Positions 1 to 9,478 are shown, numbered from the stretch's first letter. The stretch: 64,000 nucleotides of DNA from CAZSLO01 sp964608025 (GCA_964608025.1 CAZSLO010000001.1:6637-70636), one strand, 5' to 3'. Made by a program: numbers and translations. The notes: a model not told the origin generated them from the sequence alone.

Positions 1-1
1 A

Positions 2-295
2 AATGTTTCGGCCAAGGAAGTCGAACAAGTACTGTCTACTCATCCTGCCATTATGTCTTGCGCTGTAGTAGGAGTGCAGGATTCTTACTGGGGAAAAGCC
101 GTTTCTGTGGCGGTAGTAGTCGTAGAAGGAGAGACGATAACTCGCGAGTTGCTCCGTGAATGGGCCCGTGACAAGCTGGCGCCTTATAAATTGCCCCAAA
201 GGGTGAAAATAGTTCAATCACTACCAATGAACTCTATGGGCAAACTTATCAAGCCTAAAGTGGTGGAAATGTTCATGCCTGATAGTGGGAATTAA
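2..295 (+). CDS. Acyl-CoA synthetase (AMP-binding), C-terminal fragment
   Basis: The gene enters from outside the window, so only about 97 C-terminal residues are visible. They match the small mobile C-terminal domain of the acyl/aryl-CoA synthetase (ANL) superfamily: an N-terminal VSAKEVEQVL segment, then LAPYKLPQRVKIV, then PMNSMGKLIKPKV. The lysine of MGK (codon 242-244) is at the position of the invariant lysine that catalyses adenylate formation. The family activates a carboxylic acid with ATP and CoA in the cytoplasm; the substrate cannot be told from this part. The stop lies 2 bases before the next ATG, so it is probably co-transcribed with the small protein and amidase that follow. 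The family assignment is firm; the pathway is unknown. Confidence 0.88.
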   Translation, partial: NVSAKEVEQVLSTHPAIMSCAVVGVQDSYWGKAVSVAVVVVEGETITRELLREWARDKLAPYKLPQRVKIVQSLPMNSMGKLIKPKVVEMFMPDSGN

Positions 296-297
296 CA

Positions 298-507
298 ATG
301 AATATGGAACAAGTCGATCAAGAGGAAGTGGATGTGAGAGTAAAGTTTGTTTTGAATAAATATGGTGCCATGATCGATCCGAGTGTATTTGGAGAAATTA
401 GGCGTTGGATCCAGGGCATTGTGTTTGCGGGTGAAGAGCTTAAGGCGGTCAAGCTCCAAAACGACATGGTCCCCGGTGTATCCGCAGTTCCATATAGAGA
501 GGATTGA
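298..507 (+). CDS. Small amidase-associated protein (DUF4089/AtzG-like)
   Basis: This 69-residue acidic protein is helical in its first two thirds and ends in a short proline-containing tail (VPGVSAVPYRED). Small proteins of this size, with a terminal segment that can reach into a partner, sit directly upstream of amidase-signature hydrolases as AtzG/GatC-like subunits. Here the stop TGA shares one base with the ATG of the amidase, which is strong evidence of translational coupling. The assignment to the DUF4089/AtzG-like group rests on position, size and a weak tail resemblance, not on a diagnostic motif. Confidence 0.6.
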   Translation: MNMEQVDQEEVDVRVKFVLNKYGAMIDPSVFGEIRRWIQGIVFAGEELKAVKLQNDMVPGVSAVPYRED

Positions 508-1913
508 TGTCGTTGAATGATTTTGTATTTAGGCCGATACGTCAACTATCGCATATGGTGCGTAACAGGGAGGTTTCATCTGTAGAGCTTGTCAATGGAT
601 TTATTGAGCGACTCGAAAGAATCGGATCGGAATTTAATGCTGTTGTGAAAATCACTCCTGAACGTGCATTGGTTGAGGCACAATGCGCAGATGAAGAGAT
701 CGCACGCGGTTGTTACAGGGGCCCATTACATGGAATTCCGTACGGTGTGAAAGATCTCTTGGCTACAAATAGTATTCCGACCACTTGGGGTGCGACTCCT
801 TTTCGAAACCAGGTGTTTGATTACGATGCTACTGTTATTCGAAATTTACTCGAATCGGGTGCTGTTTTGGTCGCCAAGTTGGCTATGGTTGAACTAGCAG
901 GGGGTATGGGCTATGAGCGTGCAGATTCGTCATTTACGGGCCCTGGATTGAATCCTTGGGATAAGCGAAGGTGGTCTGGTGGTTCTTCCTCGGGTTCGGG
1001 AGCATCCATTGCGGCAGGTTTGGTGCCCTTTGCTATTGGGTCAGAGACGTGGGGTTCTATATTGATACCGGCATCGTTTTGTGGGATATCTGGGTTTAGA
1101 CCAACATACGGTAGAGTGAGCAGATATGGGGCAATGTCTTTATCTTGGACCCTCGACAAACTCGGTCCCCTTTGCCTAAATGCCGATGATTGTGGACTTG
1201 TTTTGGATGCGATCTCGGGACCGGATCCTAAAGATGGAAGTACTGCGAATAGGTTCTATCGTTACGATGGCCTTAGGGAACGAAGTTCCCGGATCAAACT
1301 TGCCATTCCAAAGGATAGTATAGCTGGACATGATGAGGATACACAGAAAAATTTCGAAGCTGCCCTAGATGTGTTAAAAAACATAGCTGATATTGAAGAG
1401 GTTGAATTACCGGATTATCCGTATGAAGCAGCTGTGACTACTATAATTAATGCCGAATCAGCCAGTGCATTCGAGGAATTTGTTGATGAAGGAAAGCCTT
1501 CGGAACTCGCTGATCGAGCGGATAGGTTCGGTCCTTATGCAAGGAGGGCTGTTCTCGCTACCGAATACCTGAAGGCAATGCGCCTGCGGCCTGCGATAGC
1601 TCGTGATATTGACGAATTACTTGCTCCTTATGAAGCCATCGTGGCCCCAACATCGGGCGAAGCTCCATCTACCGACGATGTGTTTGATAGGGTAGGGCGT
1701 GGAAGGCGAGGGTTAAGTGCACCGGTATCTGCCATTGGAAATCTGATTGGACTTCCTGCGATTACAGTACCGAATGGGTTTACGCGGAACGGTTTACCTA
1801 CAGGTATACAATTTATGGGTCGTGCTTATGATGAGAACCCGGTTCTTTTTGTAGCGAGTGAGTATCAGTCACTGACTGATTGGCATAATCTACATCCTAA
1901 AGTTCCCGACTAA
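507..1913 (+). CDS. Amidase signature family hydrolase
   Basis: This is a 468-residue amidase-signature enzyme, hydrolysing a C-N amide bond by a Ser-cisSer-Lys triad. The triad can be placed as Lys82 (GVKDLL), Ser160 (in the GGSSSGSGAS loop) and Ser184 (GSETWGSI), with the family's 24-residue spacing between the two serines. The family normally reads DTGGSIR around the nucleophile; here it is ETWGSIL, so a bulky Trp and a neutral Leu line the site and the substrate may be unusual. A TTG at 504 is in frame, but the ATG at 507 overlapping the upstream stop (TGATG) is the likelier start. Substrate is unknown. AtzE/AtzF-like or GatA-like roles are possible, but no GatB is present. Confidence 0.88.
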   Translation: MSLNDFVFRPIRQLSHMVRNREVSSVELVNGFIERLERIGSEFNAVVKITPERALVEAQCADEEIARGCYRGPLHGIPYGVKDLLATNSIPTTWGATPFRNQVFDYDATVIRNLLESGAVLVAKLAMVELAGGMGYERADSSFTGPGLNPWDKRRWSGGSSSGSGASIAAGLVPFAIGSETWGSILIPASFCGISGFRPTYGRVSRYGAMSLSWTLDKLGPLCLNADDCGLVLDAISGPDPKDGSTANRFYRYDGLRERSSRIKLAIPKDSIAGHDEDTQKNFEAALDVLKNIADIEEVELPDYPYEAAVTTIINAESASAFEEFVDEGKPSELADRADRFGPYARRAVLATEYLKAMRLRPAIARDIDELLAPYEAIVAPTSGEAPSTDDVFDRVGRGRRGLSAPVSAIGNLIGLPAITVPNGFTRNGLPTGIQFMGRAYDENPVLFVASEYQSLTDWHNLHPKVPD

Positions 1914-1955
1914 TGTCCATTTAGCAATGAAATGGAATGAAGGAGTCTAACTGCG

Positions 1956-3923
1956 ATGGCTGAAATCCGGTCTATAGATCCTGGACATATTTACGAATTA
2001 ACCACTGTTGGAAATCCATCAATATCACCAGATGGGACTCAGGTAGTTTTCAGCAAATCCCGACTAGACCACGATTCAATGAAGGCACGTTCCAGGTTAG
2101 TTATGGCGACATTGCCTGAAGGCGGGCAACGTGTTTTTTCACGAGGAGATTCGGACGGCTCGCCAGAATTTTCCCCGGATGGATCTCAGATTGCTTTTAT
2201 CAGACCAGATAAAGATGGCAATAGACAGCTTTGGTTGATTCCGTTGGATTTTGGAGAAGCTTATCAATTAACGGATGTTCTTGGCGGGATCGGTGACTAC
2301 GCATGGTCTCCAGATGGTCTTAGTATCGCGTTTGTCTCCGACACTTGTAAGCCTGAGGATATAAAGAACGGAAATGTAGAACCTTATTCCCGAGTGGTAA
2401 CAAGTATTCGCTACCGAAATGATCAAGATGGGTGGCGCGGGGATAGTTTCTATCACATATTCGTAGTAGATGTAGCAACACGTGGTATTAGACAGATCAC
2501 CGACGGTAATGCCGATGATATCGCTCCAATCTGGTCTCCGGACGGTAGTCGAATTGCTTTTGTTTCAGATAGAAATCAGGATCGCGATTCTTCATGGCAG
2601 GCAGGAGTATATGTTTTCACGTTAGAAAATGAAAAAACTACAAGATGGACGGAAGGTGTATCTTGTTTTAGCCAGAACCCTTTATCTGGTGCTCTTGCTT
2701 GGTCTCCCGATGGCACCCGGTTAGCGATTGTTGGGACGGACGATCCTGATTTAGGTGATCCGCGACAGGCGGCCCTTTTTATTGCAAGTATGGGTGGTGT
2801 CCCCGTCAAACTCACAGATGGTTTCCACACACCAGTTTTGGTAAATAATATATCGCCAAATTCAGGAATAAGATGGACCGAGCAAGACAGAATTATTCTG
2901 GTCTTGGATCATCGTGGGGAGTCTTACTTATGTGAGGTTTCTGTGTCCGACAGATCTCTTAAAATAATTGTAGGTGGTGGAGTGCAGTTAACGGCTATAA
3001 CGGTAGATAGATCTGCTAGCCGAGCGGTTTTTGTTTCGACGCCGGCGCAGTCATCGGGGGATCTTTATCTTGTTGATTTACATGCCGGCTCACAAATACA
3101 ACTAACTAGGTTTAACGATAGTTATTTCTCAGGCCACCCGCCTGGCCCAATGGAAAAATTCTCGGTGAAACGGGGTGCGATTGAGATAGAGTCTAGATTG
3201 ATAGTACCTCCGGGCTTTGATCAGGCAAACCAATATCCTCTGGTAGTTGACGTACACGGAGGTCCCCAGGGTCGTTTTATGGATTCATTCGACCCACGAC
3301 AACAAGTTCTTGCTACAGCAGGATATTTGGTGCTGGCTGTCAATCCAAGAGGTTCTACATCTTATGGATTGAGCTTTGCTAAATCTGTCCTAGGGGACTG
3401 GGGTGGGGAAGACTATCTAGATATCATGAAAGCTTTGGACGAGGTATGTCTCAGGGACTATGTTGATGAAACAAGGCTTGGTATTCATGGATACAGCTAT
3501 GGAGGATTCATGAGTGCCTGGGCTGTCGGCCATACAGATCGCTTTAGAGCGGCGGTCGTTGGTGCCCCAGTAGTCAATCTTGTGAGTATGTACGGTACTT
3601 CCGATATCGGGGTGAGCTTTGGGGAGCCCCAGTGGGGTGGTCAGTTGGTGGATGCTTTCGACGCTTTTGTTGAACATTCTCCTCTTATGTATGCTGCCAA
3701 TGTAGAAACTCCTGTCCTATTGTTACATGGAGAATCCGACCACCGTTGTCCAATCAGTCAGAGCGAAGAATTCTTTGTTTCCCTCAAGAGGCTTGGGAAA
3801 ACTGTTGAATTTGTGCGGTTCCCTGGGTGCAATCATGGTTTTGTTCGGGGCGGTCATCCGAAGATGCGCGAGGAATATTTCACTCGGATGAAGGACTGGT
3901 TTGACAAGTATTTGATGTATTAA
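1956..3923 (+). CDS. S9 family (prolyl oligopeptidase-type) serine peptidase
   Basis: This 655-residue protein has the two-domain plan of acylaminoacyl-peptidase/DPP-type S9 peptidases. Residues about 15-390 carry repeated TolB/PD40-like blades (SPDGTQVVF, SPDGSQIAF, SPDGSRIAF, SPDGTRLAI), forming a propeller that gates access. The C-terminal alpha/beta hydrolase carries the triad: Ser514 in GYSYGGFMS, Asp595 in HGESDHRCP and His627 in NHGF. No signal peptide is visible, so it probably acts on peptides in the cytoplasm. An AAGGAG site lies about 10 bases upstream of the ATG. Its 3' end overlaps the convergent MocA-like gene by 4 bases. Confidence 0.93.
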   Translation: MAEIRSIDPGHIYELTTVGNPSISPDGTQVVFSKSRLDHDSMKARSRLVMATLPEGGQRVFSRGDSDGSPEFSPDGSQIAFIRPDKDGNRQLWLIPLDFGEAYQLTDVLGGIGDYAWSPDGLSIAFVSDTCKPEDIKNGNVEPYSRVVTSIRYRNDQDGWRGDSFYHIFVVDVATRGIRQITDGNADDIAPIWSPDGSRIAFVSDRNQDRDSSWQAGVYVFTLENEKTTRWTEGVSCFSQNPLSGALAWSPDGTRLAIVGTDDPDLGDPRQAALFIASMGGVPVKLTDGFHTPVLVNNISPNSGIRWTEQDRIILVLDHRGESYLCEVSVSDRSLKIIVGGGVQLTAITVDRSASRAVFVSTPAQSSGDLYLVDLHAGSQIQLTRFNDSYFSGHPPGPMEKFSVKRGAIEIESRLIVPPGFDQANQYPLVVDVHGGPQGRFMDSFDPRQQVLATAGYLVLAVNPRGSTSYGLSFAKSVLGDWGGEDYLDIMKALDEVCLRDYVDETRLGIHGYSYGGFMSAWAVGHTDRFRAAVVGAPVVNLVSMYGTSDIGVSFGEPQWGGQLVDAFDAFVEHSPLMYAANVETPVLLLHGESDHRCPISQSEEFFVSLKRLGKTVEFVRFPGCNHGFVRGGHPKMREEYFTRMKDWFDKYLMY

Positions 3924-4537
3924 GAACAGGGGTTGTGATCTGTCTGGGCCAAGTTGTAGTCCTTGGGGGTATTCAAGTCTAGGCGTATGATCGGATCATC
4001 GATTGTTACTTCATTCACCTCGTTGATATGGGCTTGTAGTATAGCCCGAACACCTTTCCCATCCTCAGTAATGTTTGCGAGCTCTTCTCTAAGGGAGGTG
4101 GAAAATATAATGGGATGGCCTCCATGGCCTTTATATCGAGGAGATGTGATTTTTGCTTTAGCAGCTAGGTGTGCATCAACTATAGTTGATATGATTTGGG
4201 GTGGACGTGGTTGATCAATTGCTAAAAGTATTATGTCAGTTGCCGAAGATTTTACGGAATTGAGGCCGACCTTGATTGATGTAGTCTTGCCCTGTGCATA
4301 ATCTGGGTTGATTACGTATCTAACACCAGTACCGTTAATGTGGGGGATCACTAACTGCGCATCGTGTCCCAGCACAACTATAATTTCGGAAGAACAACTT
4401 TCCCTAAGGCTGGCGATTTGATATTTGATTAGATGGGTTCCGTCCCAATCCAAGAGGGCTTTAGGCTGGCCCATACGAGTGGATTGTCCAGCGGTTGTAA
4501 GTATGGCGGCGATCCGGGATTGGTGCCGTAGGTTCAT
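3920..4537 (-). CDS. MocA-like molybdopterin nucleotidyltransferase
   Basis: This 205-residue protein begins with the NTP-transferase signature LTTAGQSTRMGQPKALLDW (residues about 13-31). The Gly-rich loop and Arg/Lys bind the nucleotide triphosphate, as in MobA/MocA enzymes. Further family landmarks are LLAIDQPRPP, where a metal-binding Asp is expected, and GHGGHPIIF. Members attach CMP or GMP to molybdopterin; pairing with XdhC immediately upstream (78 bp gap) favours the MocA (cytidylyltransferase) branch that serves xanthine-dehydrogenase-type enzymes. No molybdenum hydroxylase gene is present in this window. The nucleotide specificity is an inference from context. Confidence 0.8.
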   Translation of the reverse strand: MNLRHQSRIAAILTTAGQSTRMGQPKALLDWDGTHLIKYQIASLRESCSSEIIVVLGHDAQLVIPHINGTGVRYVINPDYAQGKTTSIKVGLNSVKSSATDIILLAIDQPRPPQIISTIVDAHLAAKAKITSPRYKGHGGHPIIFSTSLREELANITEDGKGVRAILQAHINEVNEVTIDDPIIRLDLNTPKDYNLAQTDHNPCS

Positions 4538-4615
4538 ACTTTTTCTGTCCTATGAAGTTGTAGGAATTGATATGTGTGGCGGCACGTTGTTCATGTGACT
4601 AACTGTGGCTTTAGG

Positions 4616-5755
4616 CTAGCCCTCCGATGATTTCGGATCAACTTCCACTTTTTCCCTGATACGGTCGATGCGCCATTCCTCGATCTTCATAGGCTGACCT
4701 GTGCCTCCGAGCCGGAACATCAAGATTTCAGCAATAATGCTGACAGCGATTTCTTCTGGAGTACGACCGTGGATATCAAGTCCTACAGGTGATCGAATTT
4801 CACGAATGCGATCAATTGGGACACAAGCACGAATTAGGTCTTCATAAATAAGTATCGCTTTTCGCTTGCTGCCAAGTAGTCCAACATACTTTGCAGTAGT
4901 CCGAGCGGCTGCTTCTAGGGCAACATTGTCATATCGGTGTCCTCGGGTAGCAATTATGATGAAGGTGTTTGGGTTAACTGGAAGTTTTGGAATGGCATTC
5001 TCGGGCTTATCAACTACTAGTAGGTCAGCCTCAGGATAACGATCAGGATTGGCAAATTCTTCCCGGTCATCGGTTACGAAAATCCGAAATCCCAGATTTT
5101 TAGCAATTGGTGCGATTGCTTTTGACACATGGCCTCCACCACAGAGAATGAGCTGAGGAGGTGTGGTATAAGCTTCGATAAAAAACTCAGTATCGTCTTT
5201 CACCGATACGACCTCGTTATTTCCATGGATCATTAATTCCCGAGCTTTTTTGCTGGCAAGATCATCTAGGTCTTGGTTACCCAAGGTTCCTTCAATTGAG
5301 CCATCTTCCCGTATGAACAGTTTCGATCCTATGCTCGGATTACCAGGTTTTCTTGTTTTTGTTATGGATGCGAGGGCCACCGCGGGTCCGCCTGTGTACG
5401 CTTCATCGATCTCACGGGCGTATTTTAAATAACTGCTGGGATCGTATACGGGGTCAATAAGGAAATACATTGTTCCGCCACAGACTAGACCATCTTCTGC
5501 CGCTAGATCTTCGTTAAGTTCGTAATCGCGATATTGTGCCTTACCACCACGTTTCATCAATTCTTTAGCCGCAAACCAGATGTCACCCTCTACGCAGCCT
5601 CCACCTAGCGTCCCAACACCTGTTCCGTCATCCCGGACAAGGAGCTTAGCCCCGGGTTTTTGAGGTGTTGAGCCCTTGGTGTGTACAACTGTTGCGACCA
5701 CAACTGGGTGTCCGCGATCAAGTTCAGTTACAGCTTCGTGGAATACTTCCTTCAT
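4616..5755 (-). CDS. XdhC/CoxI family molybdoenzyme maturation factor
   Basis: This 379-residue protein has both halves of full-length XdhC/CoxI proteins. The N-terminal domain contains GSTPQKPGAKLLV and GTLGGGCVEGDIW (residues about 28-62), including the conserved Cys. The C-terminal Rossmann-type domain contains LILCGGGHVSKAIAPIA (about 203-219), FVTDDREEFAN and YVGLLGSKRKA. XdhC binds molybdenum cofactor and helps insert the sulfurated form into xanthine-dehydrogenase-like enzymes in the cytoplasm. It is transcribed ahead of the MocA-like gene, so the two form a cofactor-finishing pair whose client enzyme must be encoded elsewhere. Confidence 0.9.
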   Translation of the reverse strand: MKEVFHEAVTELDRGHPVVVATVVHTKGSTPQKPGAKLLVRDDGTGVGTLGGGCVEGDIWFAAKELMKRGGKAQYRDYELNEDLAAEDGLVCGGTMYFLIDPVYDPSSYLKYAREIDEAYTGGPAVALASITKTRKPGNPSIGSKLFIREDGSIEGTLGNQDLDDLASKKARELMIHGNNEVVSVKDDTEFFIEAYTTPPQLILCGGGHVSKAIAPIAKNLGFRIFVTDDREEFANPDRYPEADLLVVDKPENAIPKLPVNPNTFIIIATRGHRYDNVALEAAARTTAKYVGLLGSKRKAILIYEDLIRACVPIDRIREIRSPVGLDIHGRTPEEIAVSIIAEILMFRLGGTGQPMKIEEWRIDRIREKVEVDPKSSEG

Positions 5756-5846
5756 GGCATTGTGTTATTGCGTTTGTCTATTAAGAAAACAAGAACTATA
5801 TGATGGTTTAGGGTAAAAAACATTATACCAACGGCAGACTTTCAGG

Positions 5847-7499
5847 TTATTCCTCTGTTGGACCAAAGAGGTCTGTGACATCACGTTCGACCTGTGCTTT
5901 TAACTCTGCGGCGTCTTTCCATCCCAAAGATTTGTAAGATTCTGGTGATCCATAATCGCGGGTCTTTACCACTATCGGCATTGGAACTGCATGTCCAAAC
6001 ACAAGGGATTGTTGTTTAGATTCGAGGCGCGATAGTACCGATCTGAGTTTTCGACTACCTGAAGCCCCGGTTAGTACTGCGTCTATGTCACGTTCACTAT
6101 CGAGTAAGCATGTGATTTTGGTCCCGAGCTGGCTCATTACTTCGTCATCTATGCCGCTAGGACGCTGATCCACGATTAGAAGAGTTACGTTGTACTTTCT
6201 CATCTCACGAGCAATTGTTCCAAATATAGTTTGGGAGGCTACTCCTGGAGTCAAGAACTTGTGTGCTTCTTCAATCGTAATTACCAGTGGACGGGGTTCT
6301 TGACTGTTGTCACCAGAGGCAAGTTCCTTACGTTCCATATATCTTTGATAGATGCGTCTTGTTAATAAATTCGCAACCAAGATATATGCTGCTAGGTTAC
6401 TTCCGTATCTGCCAAATTCGAGTACTACATGCATTCCACGGTCGAGGTAGCGAAGTATCTGTTCCACTGAACCTTGTCCGGATTTGTCCATGAATTGGTA
6501 CCGTTTTAGTCTCTGGAGCCTATTGTTAAGACGTGATAGCGCGTTGCCGTTAACCCCGATCGATTCGGCAAGTTCAAAAATGTTTTCTCGACCACTTAGC
6601 GATAAGAATTCTCGAAGCCAGCTTGTTCCGAAGTGCCGTTCAAGCGAATATGCAGCGTCTGCTGCTACTTCAGATAAATCAAGGGTTTCTCTCAGGAGTT
6701 GTATGTCATCGGGCTCGACCTCATCATACCCGATCCGAACTACGTAATCGGGTGTCAGGCCTCGTCTTTTGGAACTTTCTTCATCCAAGGAAAATACAGC
6801 GATTTGTGAGTGGAAAAGTTGTTTTAGGCCCTTAACTTCAGATCCAGACTCACTATATCCTTTCCATCCGTACTCACTTTGCATGTCAAAAACTAAATTA
6901 ACGGCCGCTCCACTTTGAAGGATTCCAGCAAGTAGCAATCTCGTAAGAAATGTCTTTCCCGTTCCGCTCTTACCGAAGATGCCGTTACTCCTTGTGACGA
7001 GCTCCGGGATGTCGATACAGATTTTGGTTTCCATGTCTAGTGGACTGCCTATCCAGAAGTGACGCTCATCTTCCGCTCCGAAGACGATCTGGATATCGTC
7101 TTCAGTTGCTGTTGCAGCTTCGGCGAAGTGTGCTGGGATAGTTTTTGCGGGTTGTGGTCCATCCAGAAGCAGTTCTGGGTCGTCCCCAGAGATTGTAAGC
7201 ATCGGTTCGACTGTGATTTTGCCAAAGGCTGTCGTACCTGACAACACTTGTGTGATATATGGATTGGAGATATCTGGTGGGCTGGTTGTGAGCATTGGGT
7301 CGCTTGAGTCTAGCGATATGTCGGTCACTACGCCGAAGAAACGCATCTGCTTACCCTTGAGAGTTACAAATGTACCTACCTTGACTTGTTCGATTGAAGC
7401 ATCGGGATCTAGCTTGACCTGGACTCCGTCAGAAAGGGATCCAGAGACTACCATTCCTAGTCGATGAGGAGTAGATTCGCCATTTGGTTCGGTGATCAT
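5847..7499 (-). CDS. HerA-like DNA translocase/helicase ATPase
   Basis: This 550-residue FtsK/HerA-class ATPase has an N-terminal beta-barrel region (residues about 1-130), a Walker A at 176-183 (GKSGTGKT) and a Walker B at 405-411 (LVITIEE). HerA forms a hexameric ring that translocates DNA and works with the nuclease NurA in end resection, as established in archaea. Here it overlaps the upstream HAS-barrel gene by 4 bases (ATGA), and NurA is two genes upstream. That makes a HerA-NurA repair unit more likely than a stand-alone HerA-type defence ATPase. A clear AGGAG precedes the ATG. Confidence 0.88.
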   Translation of the reverse strand: MITEPNGESTPHRLGMVVSGSLSDGVQVKLDPDASIEQVKVGTFVTLKGKQMRFFGVVTDISLDSSDPMLTTSPPDISNPYITQVLSGTTAFGKITVEPMLTISGDDPELLLDGPQPAKTIPAHFAEAATATEDDIQIVFGAEDERHFWIGSPLDMETKICIDIPELVTRSNGIFGKSGTGKTFLTRLLLAGILQSGAAVNLVFDMQSEYGWKGYSESGSEVKGLKQLFHSQIAVFSLDEESSKRRGLTPDYVVRIGYDEVEPDDIQLLRETLDLSEVAADAAYSLERHFGTSWLREFLSLSGRENIFELAESIGVNGNALSRLNNRLQRLKRYQFMDKSGQGSVEQILRYLDRGMHVVLEFGRYGSNLAAYILVANLLTRRIYQRYMERKELASGDNSQEPRPLVITIEEAHKFLTPGVASQTIFGTIAREMRKYNVTLLIVDQRPSGIDDEVMSQLGTKITCLLDSERDIDAVLTGASGSRKLRSVLSRLESKQQSLVFGHAVPMPIVVKTRDYGSPESYKSLGWKDAAELKAQVERDVTDLFGPTEE

Positions 7500-8089
7500 G
7501 ACGATATTCTCCTTAAGATTCCGTTCAGCCGGGTAAATTGGTTGCTTAGGTGATAGGCAAGTTCGCGACCGGCTTCTATCAGTATTTTTTCTGGGTTTGA
7601 ATGTTCAAGAGTTAGTTTTCTTAGGAAAGCTGCTGTTATGTCGTCGGGAGAACCTATAGGTGAGGACAACAAGGTAGGCAATAATTCGAGAGATGGAAAT
7701 ACGCTTAGTAGTTCGCTCCCATCACAGGTGTATGCGATATCATGTATTCGTGGTGGGACTGGAGCAATAAATTGATTGACTTGGTCGTCACGTCGGTGGG
7801 CCACTACTATGGCATGGAATTCAGTAGATAAAAGGCGGGCTAACTGTGGGTTTTGTTCATACACAGCTTCGACTGACTCTTCCTCTCGGCCCATCACGAT
7901 AGCCCGTCTACCTGGATCCAAGCTTTGTGTCGACACTTCAGCAACAATGCCGTAAACGGTTTCGACATCGCCAATGCGGACTAGCGAGCCGAGATCGGGC
8001 GCATTATAAAGTTCATGGCATTGAACCACGAACATTGTCGTAGAGGCCTCTACGACTTCCCCAATTCTCCTATCGACAATTTGGCTCAC
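7496..8089 (-). CDS. HAS-barrel-like HerA-associated protein
   Basis: This 197-residue protein has an N-terminal beta-rich segment (IGEVVEASTTMFVVQCH, then LGSLVRIG and VYGIVAEVS). It resembles the HAS (HerA-ATP-synthase) barrel found at the N terminus of HerA proteins and related ring ATPases. The C-terminal half is helical without a recognised motif. It lies between NurA and HerA and is translationally coupled to HerA. The GTG start at 8087-8089 is preceded by AAGGAG at 5-base spacing. A role as loader or adaptor between ATPase ring and nuclease is an inference from synteny. Confidence 0.6.
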   Translation of the reverse strand: MSQIVDRRIGEVVEASTTMFVVQCHELYNAPDLGSLVRIGDVETVYGIVAEVSTQSLDPGRRAIVMGREEESVEAVYEQNPQLARLLSTEFHAIVVAHRRDDQVNQFIAPVPPRIHDIAYTCDGSELLSVFPSLELLPTLLSSPIGSPDDITAAFLRKLTLEHSNPEKILIEAGRELAYHLSNQFTRLNGILRRISS

Positions 8090-8209
8090 TGTAACTCCTT
8101 TATGCGAACCATTACGTGCTTTTTATCCCAAATATATTAGCCAAATGATTCTACTGGATCGAAGGGAATGGTTACAGTGCTAAATATTGCGGATGATATT
8201 CCCAAGGAA

Positions 8210-9409
8210 TTACAGCCAGCGAAGACGCTTTGAGCGGGCTTTTTCCGAGGTGGCTACAGGCATATCGTGGCCTTGGAGGGCACGATCTACTAAGTCACTG
8301 AAATAACGACGATCAGCACCGCTGATTACTGCTTTTTCATGAGCTTCCATCAGGGTTATAGGGTATCCCTGTCCACGCTTGGCCTGGTCAATTATCAGTG
8401 AATGAGTGAGGCTAAGTGCCGAATCATCTTGGGCCGTCCAAGAGGGTATTTCGATTCTTGCAATTTCGTGGCCAACGTTGACATAGAAGAAGACTATCCC
8501 AGTATTTCGGTAATGGTTTACTACCACCCGGGAAGCGGTTGAAAAAAGCCCTGATCGCTCCCCGGGGCCAAGAAGTTTTGTGAACAACTCTCGATCTTGA
8601 ATGCCACCTACACAGGCATCACATGTGGCTCGATCAGACTCAACTATACCGCAACGACTAGAAATATCGCTATATCCGCATATTCCGTGACGCAGAGCCC
8701 CAATTACTTCGGAGTATCGTGGGAGGCTGGTGTATCCAGCTATAGATAGAAGCCTGTTTTTTGCCAGATCGCGTATATCTTCGAGGGCATTAACGAAACC
8801 ATCTTCTAGTAGTTGTTGACGTACATAATCGCTGTACCCTTGGCCTACAAGCCCAAGCATCACTAAGGGACCATCGACTAGAGCCAATGTGGGTGTTCCA
8901 CTAGGTAAGGATTTTAGTATTCCGGCTAGTTGGCGCATCTCTTCGACCATCCGTTTAGCACCTAGTACTGCACCTTCGACAACTTGCTCTACGCCGGTAT
9001 CTGGATCACGGATAATCAGATCGTCCGTATTTCCATATAGTTTTGCCTCGCTGTCAAGTTCCGCGTTGGGGTGAGAGCCATATGTCAGGATGGCCGAACC
9101 AGTATTGATAAGGAAGCACCGGGCGGAAAGGTGTCGGTCCACGTCAATGTGGGAACCGTCAACGGCTACTACCGTGAAATCATTCGGGATGGGAGCAGGG
9201 GTATAAGTAATATAGGGAGGCTCCAGTATAGCTGGGGCGTCCCAGCCGAAGTCCCCATTGAGCAGTCGTTTTGAATAATCATCAAGGGGAAAATCCCGTA
9301 AAGTGGTAAGTGCATTCTCTAAGCGGAGAGCGCGTTGTTTGCGGCGCGACCGGAGTTCTTCGGCCATACCATCGATCTGCGCGGCTGTGTCTACAAGATT
9401 AAGTGGCAT
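8210..9409 (-). CDS. NurA-domain 5'-3' nuclease
   Basis: This 399-residue protein carries the NurA signature. An Asp-Gly-Ser box (VVAVDGSH, Asp84) opens the domain and is followed by strand segments ending in TLALVDGP (Asp179), both expected metal ligands. Later come the Arg/Glu-rich IARIEIPSW and the C-terminal LIIDQAKRGQGYPITLMEAHE segment. A four-Cys cluster in the middle (CGIVESDRATCDAC region plus an earlier Cys) could be a metal-binding knuckle. NurA is a Mn-dependent exo/endonuclease acting with HerA on DNA ends. Its placement upstream of a HAS-barrel gene and HerA supports that role. Confidence 0.82.
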   Translation of the reverse strand: MPLNLVDTAAQIDGMAEELRSRRKQRALRLENALTTLRDFPLDDYSKRLLNGDFGWDAPAILEPPYITYTPAPIPNDFTVVAVDGSHIDVDRHLSARCFLINTGSAILTYGSHPNAELDSEAKLYGNTDDLIIRDPDTGVEQVVEGAVLGAKRMVEEMRQLAGILKSLPSGTPTLALVDGPLVMLGLVGQGYSDYVRQQLLEDGFVNALEDIRDLAKNRLLSIAGYTSLPRYSEVIGALRHGICGYSDISSRCGIVESDRATCDACVGGIQDRELFTKLLGPGERSGLFSTASRVVVNHYRNTGIVFFYVNVGHEIARIEIPSWTAQDDSALSLTHSLIIDQAKRGQGYPITLMEAHEKAVISGADRRYFSDLVDRALQGHDMPVATSEKARSKRLRWL

Positions 9410-9478
9410 CTAGAATTTGGTTCATCGTATGGTCTGAAATATTTTGTTTCTTGGTGGGAATATTGTGATTGAAGTTTA

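Noticed and set aside
5847..9409. HerA-based antiviral defence system
   Set aside because: HerA is accompanied by NurA and a HAS-barrel protein, not by SIR2, DUF4297 or another effector, and there are no other defence or mobile genes nearby.
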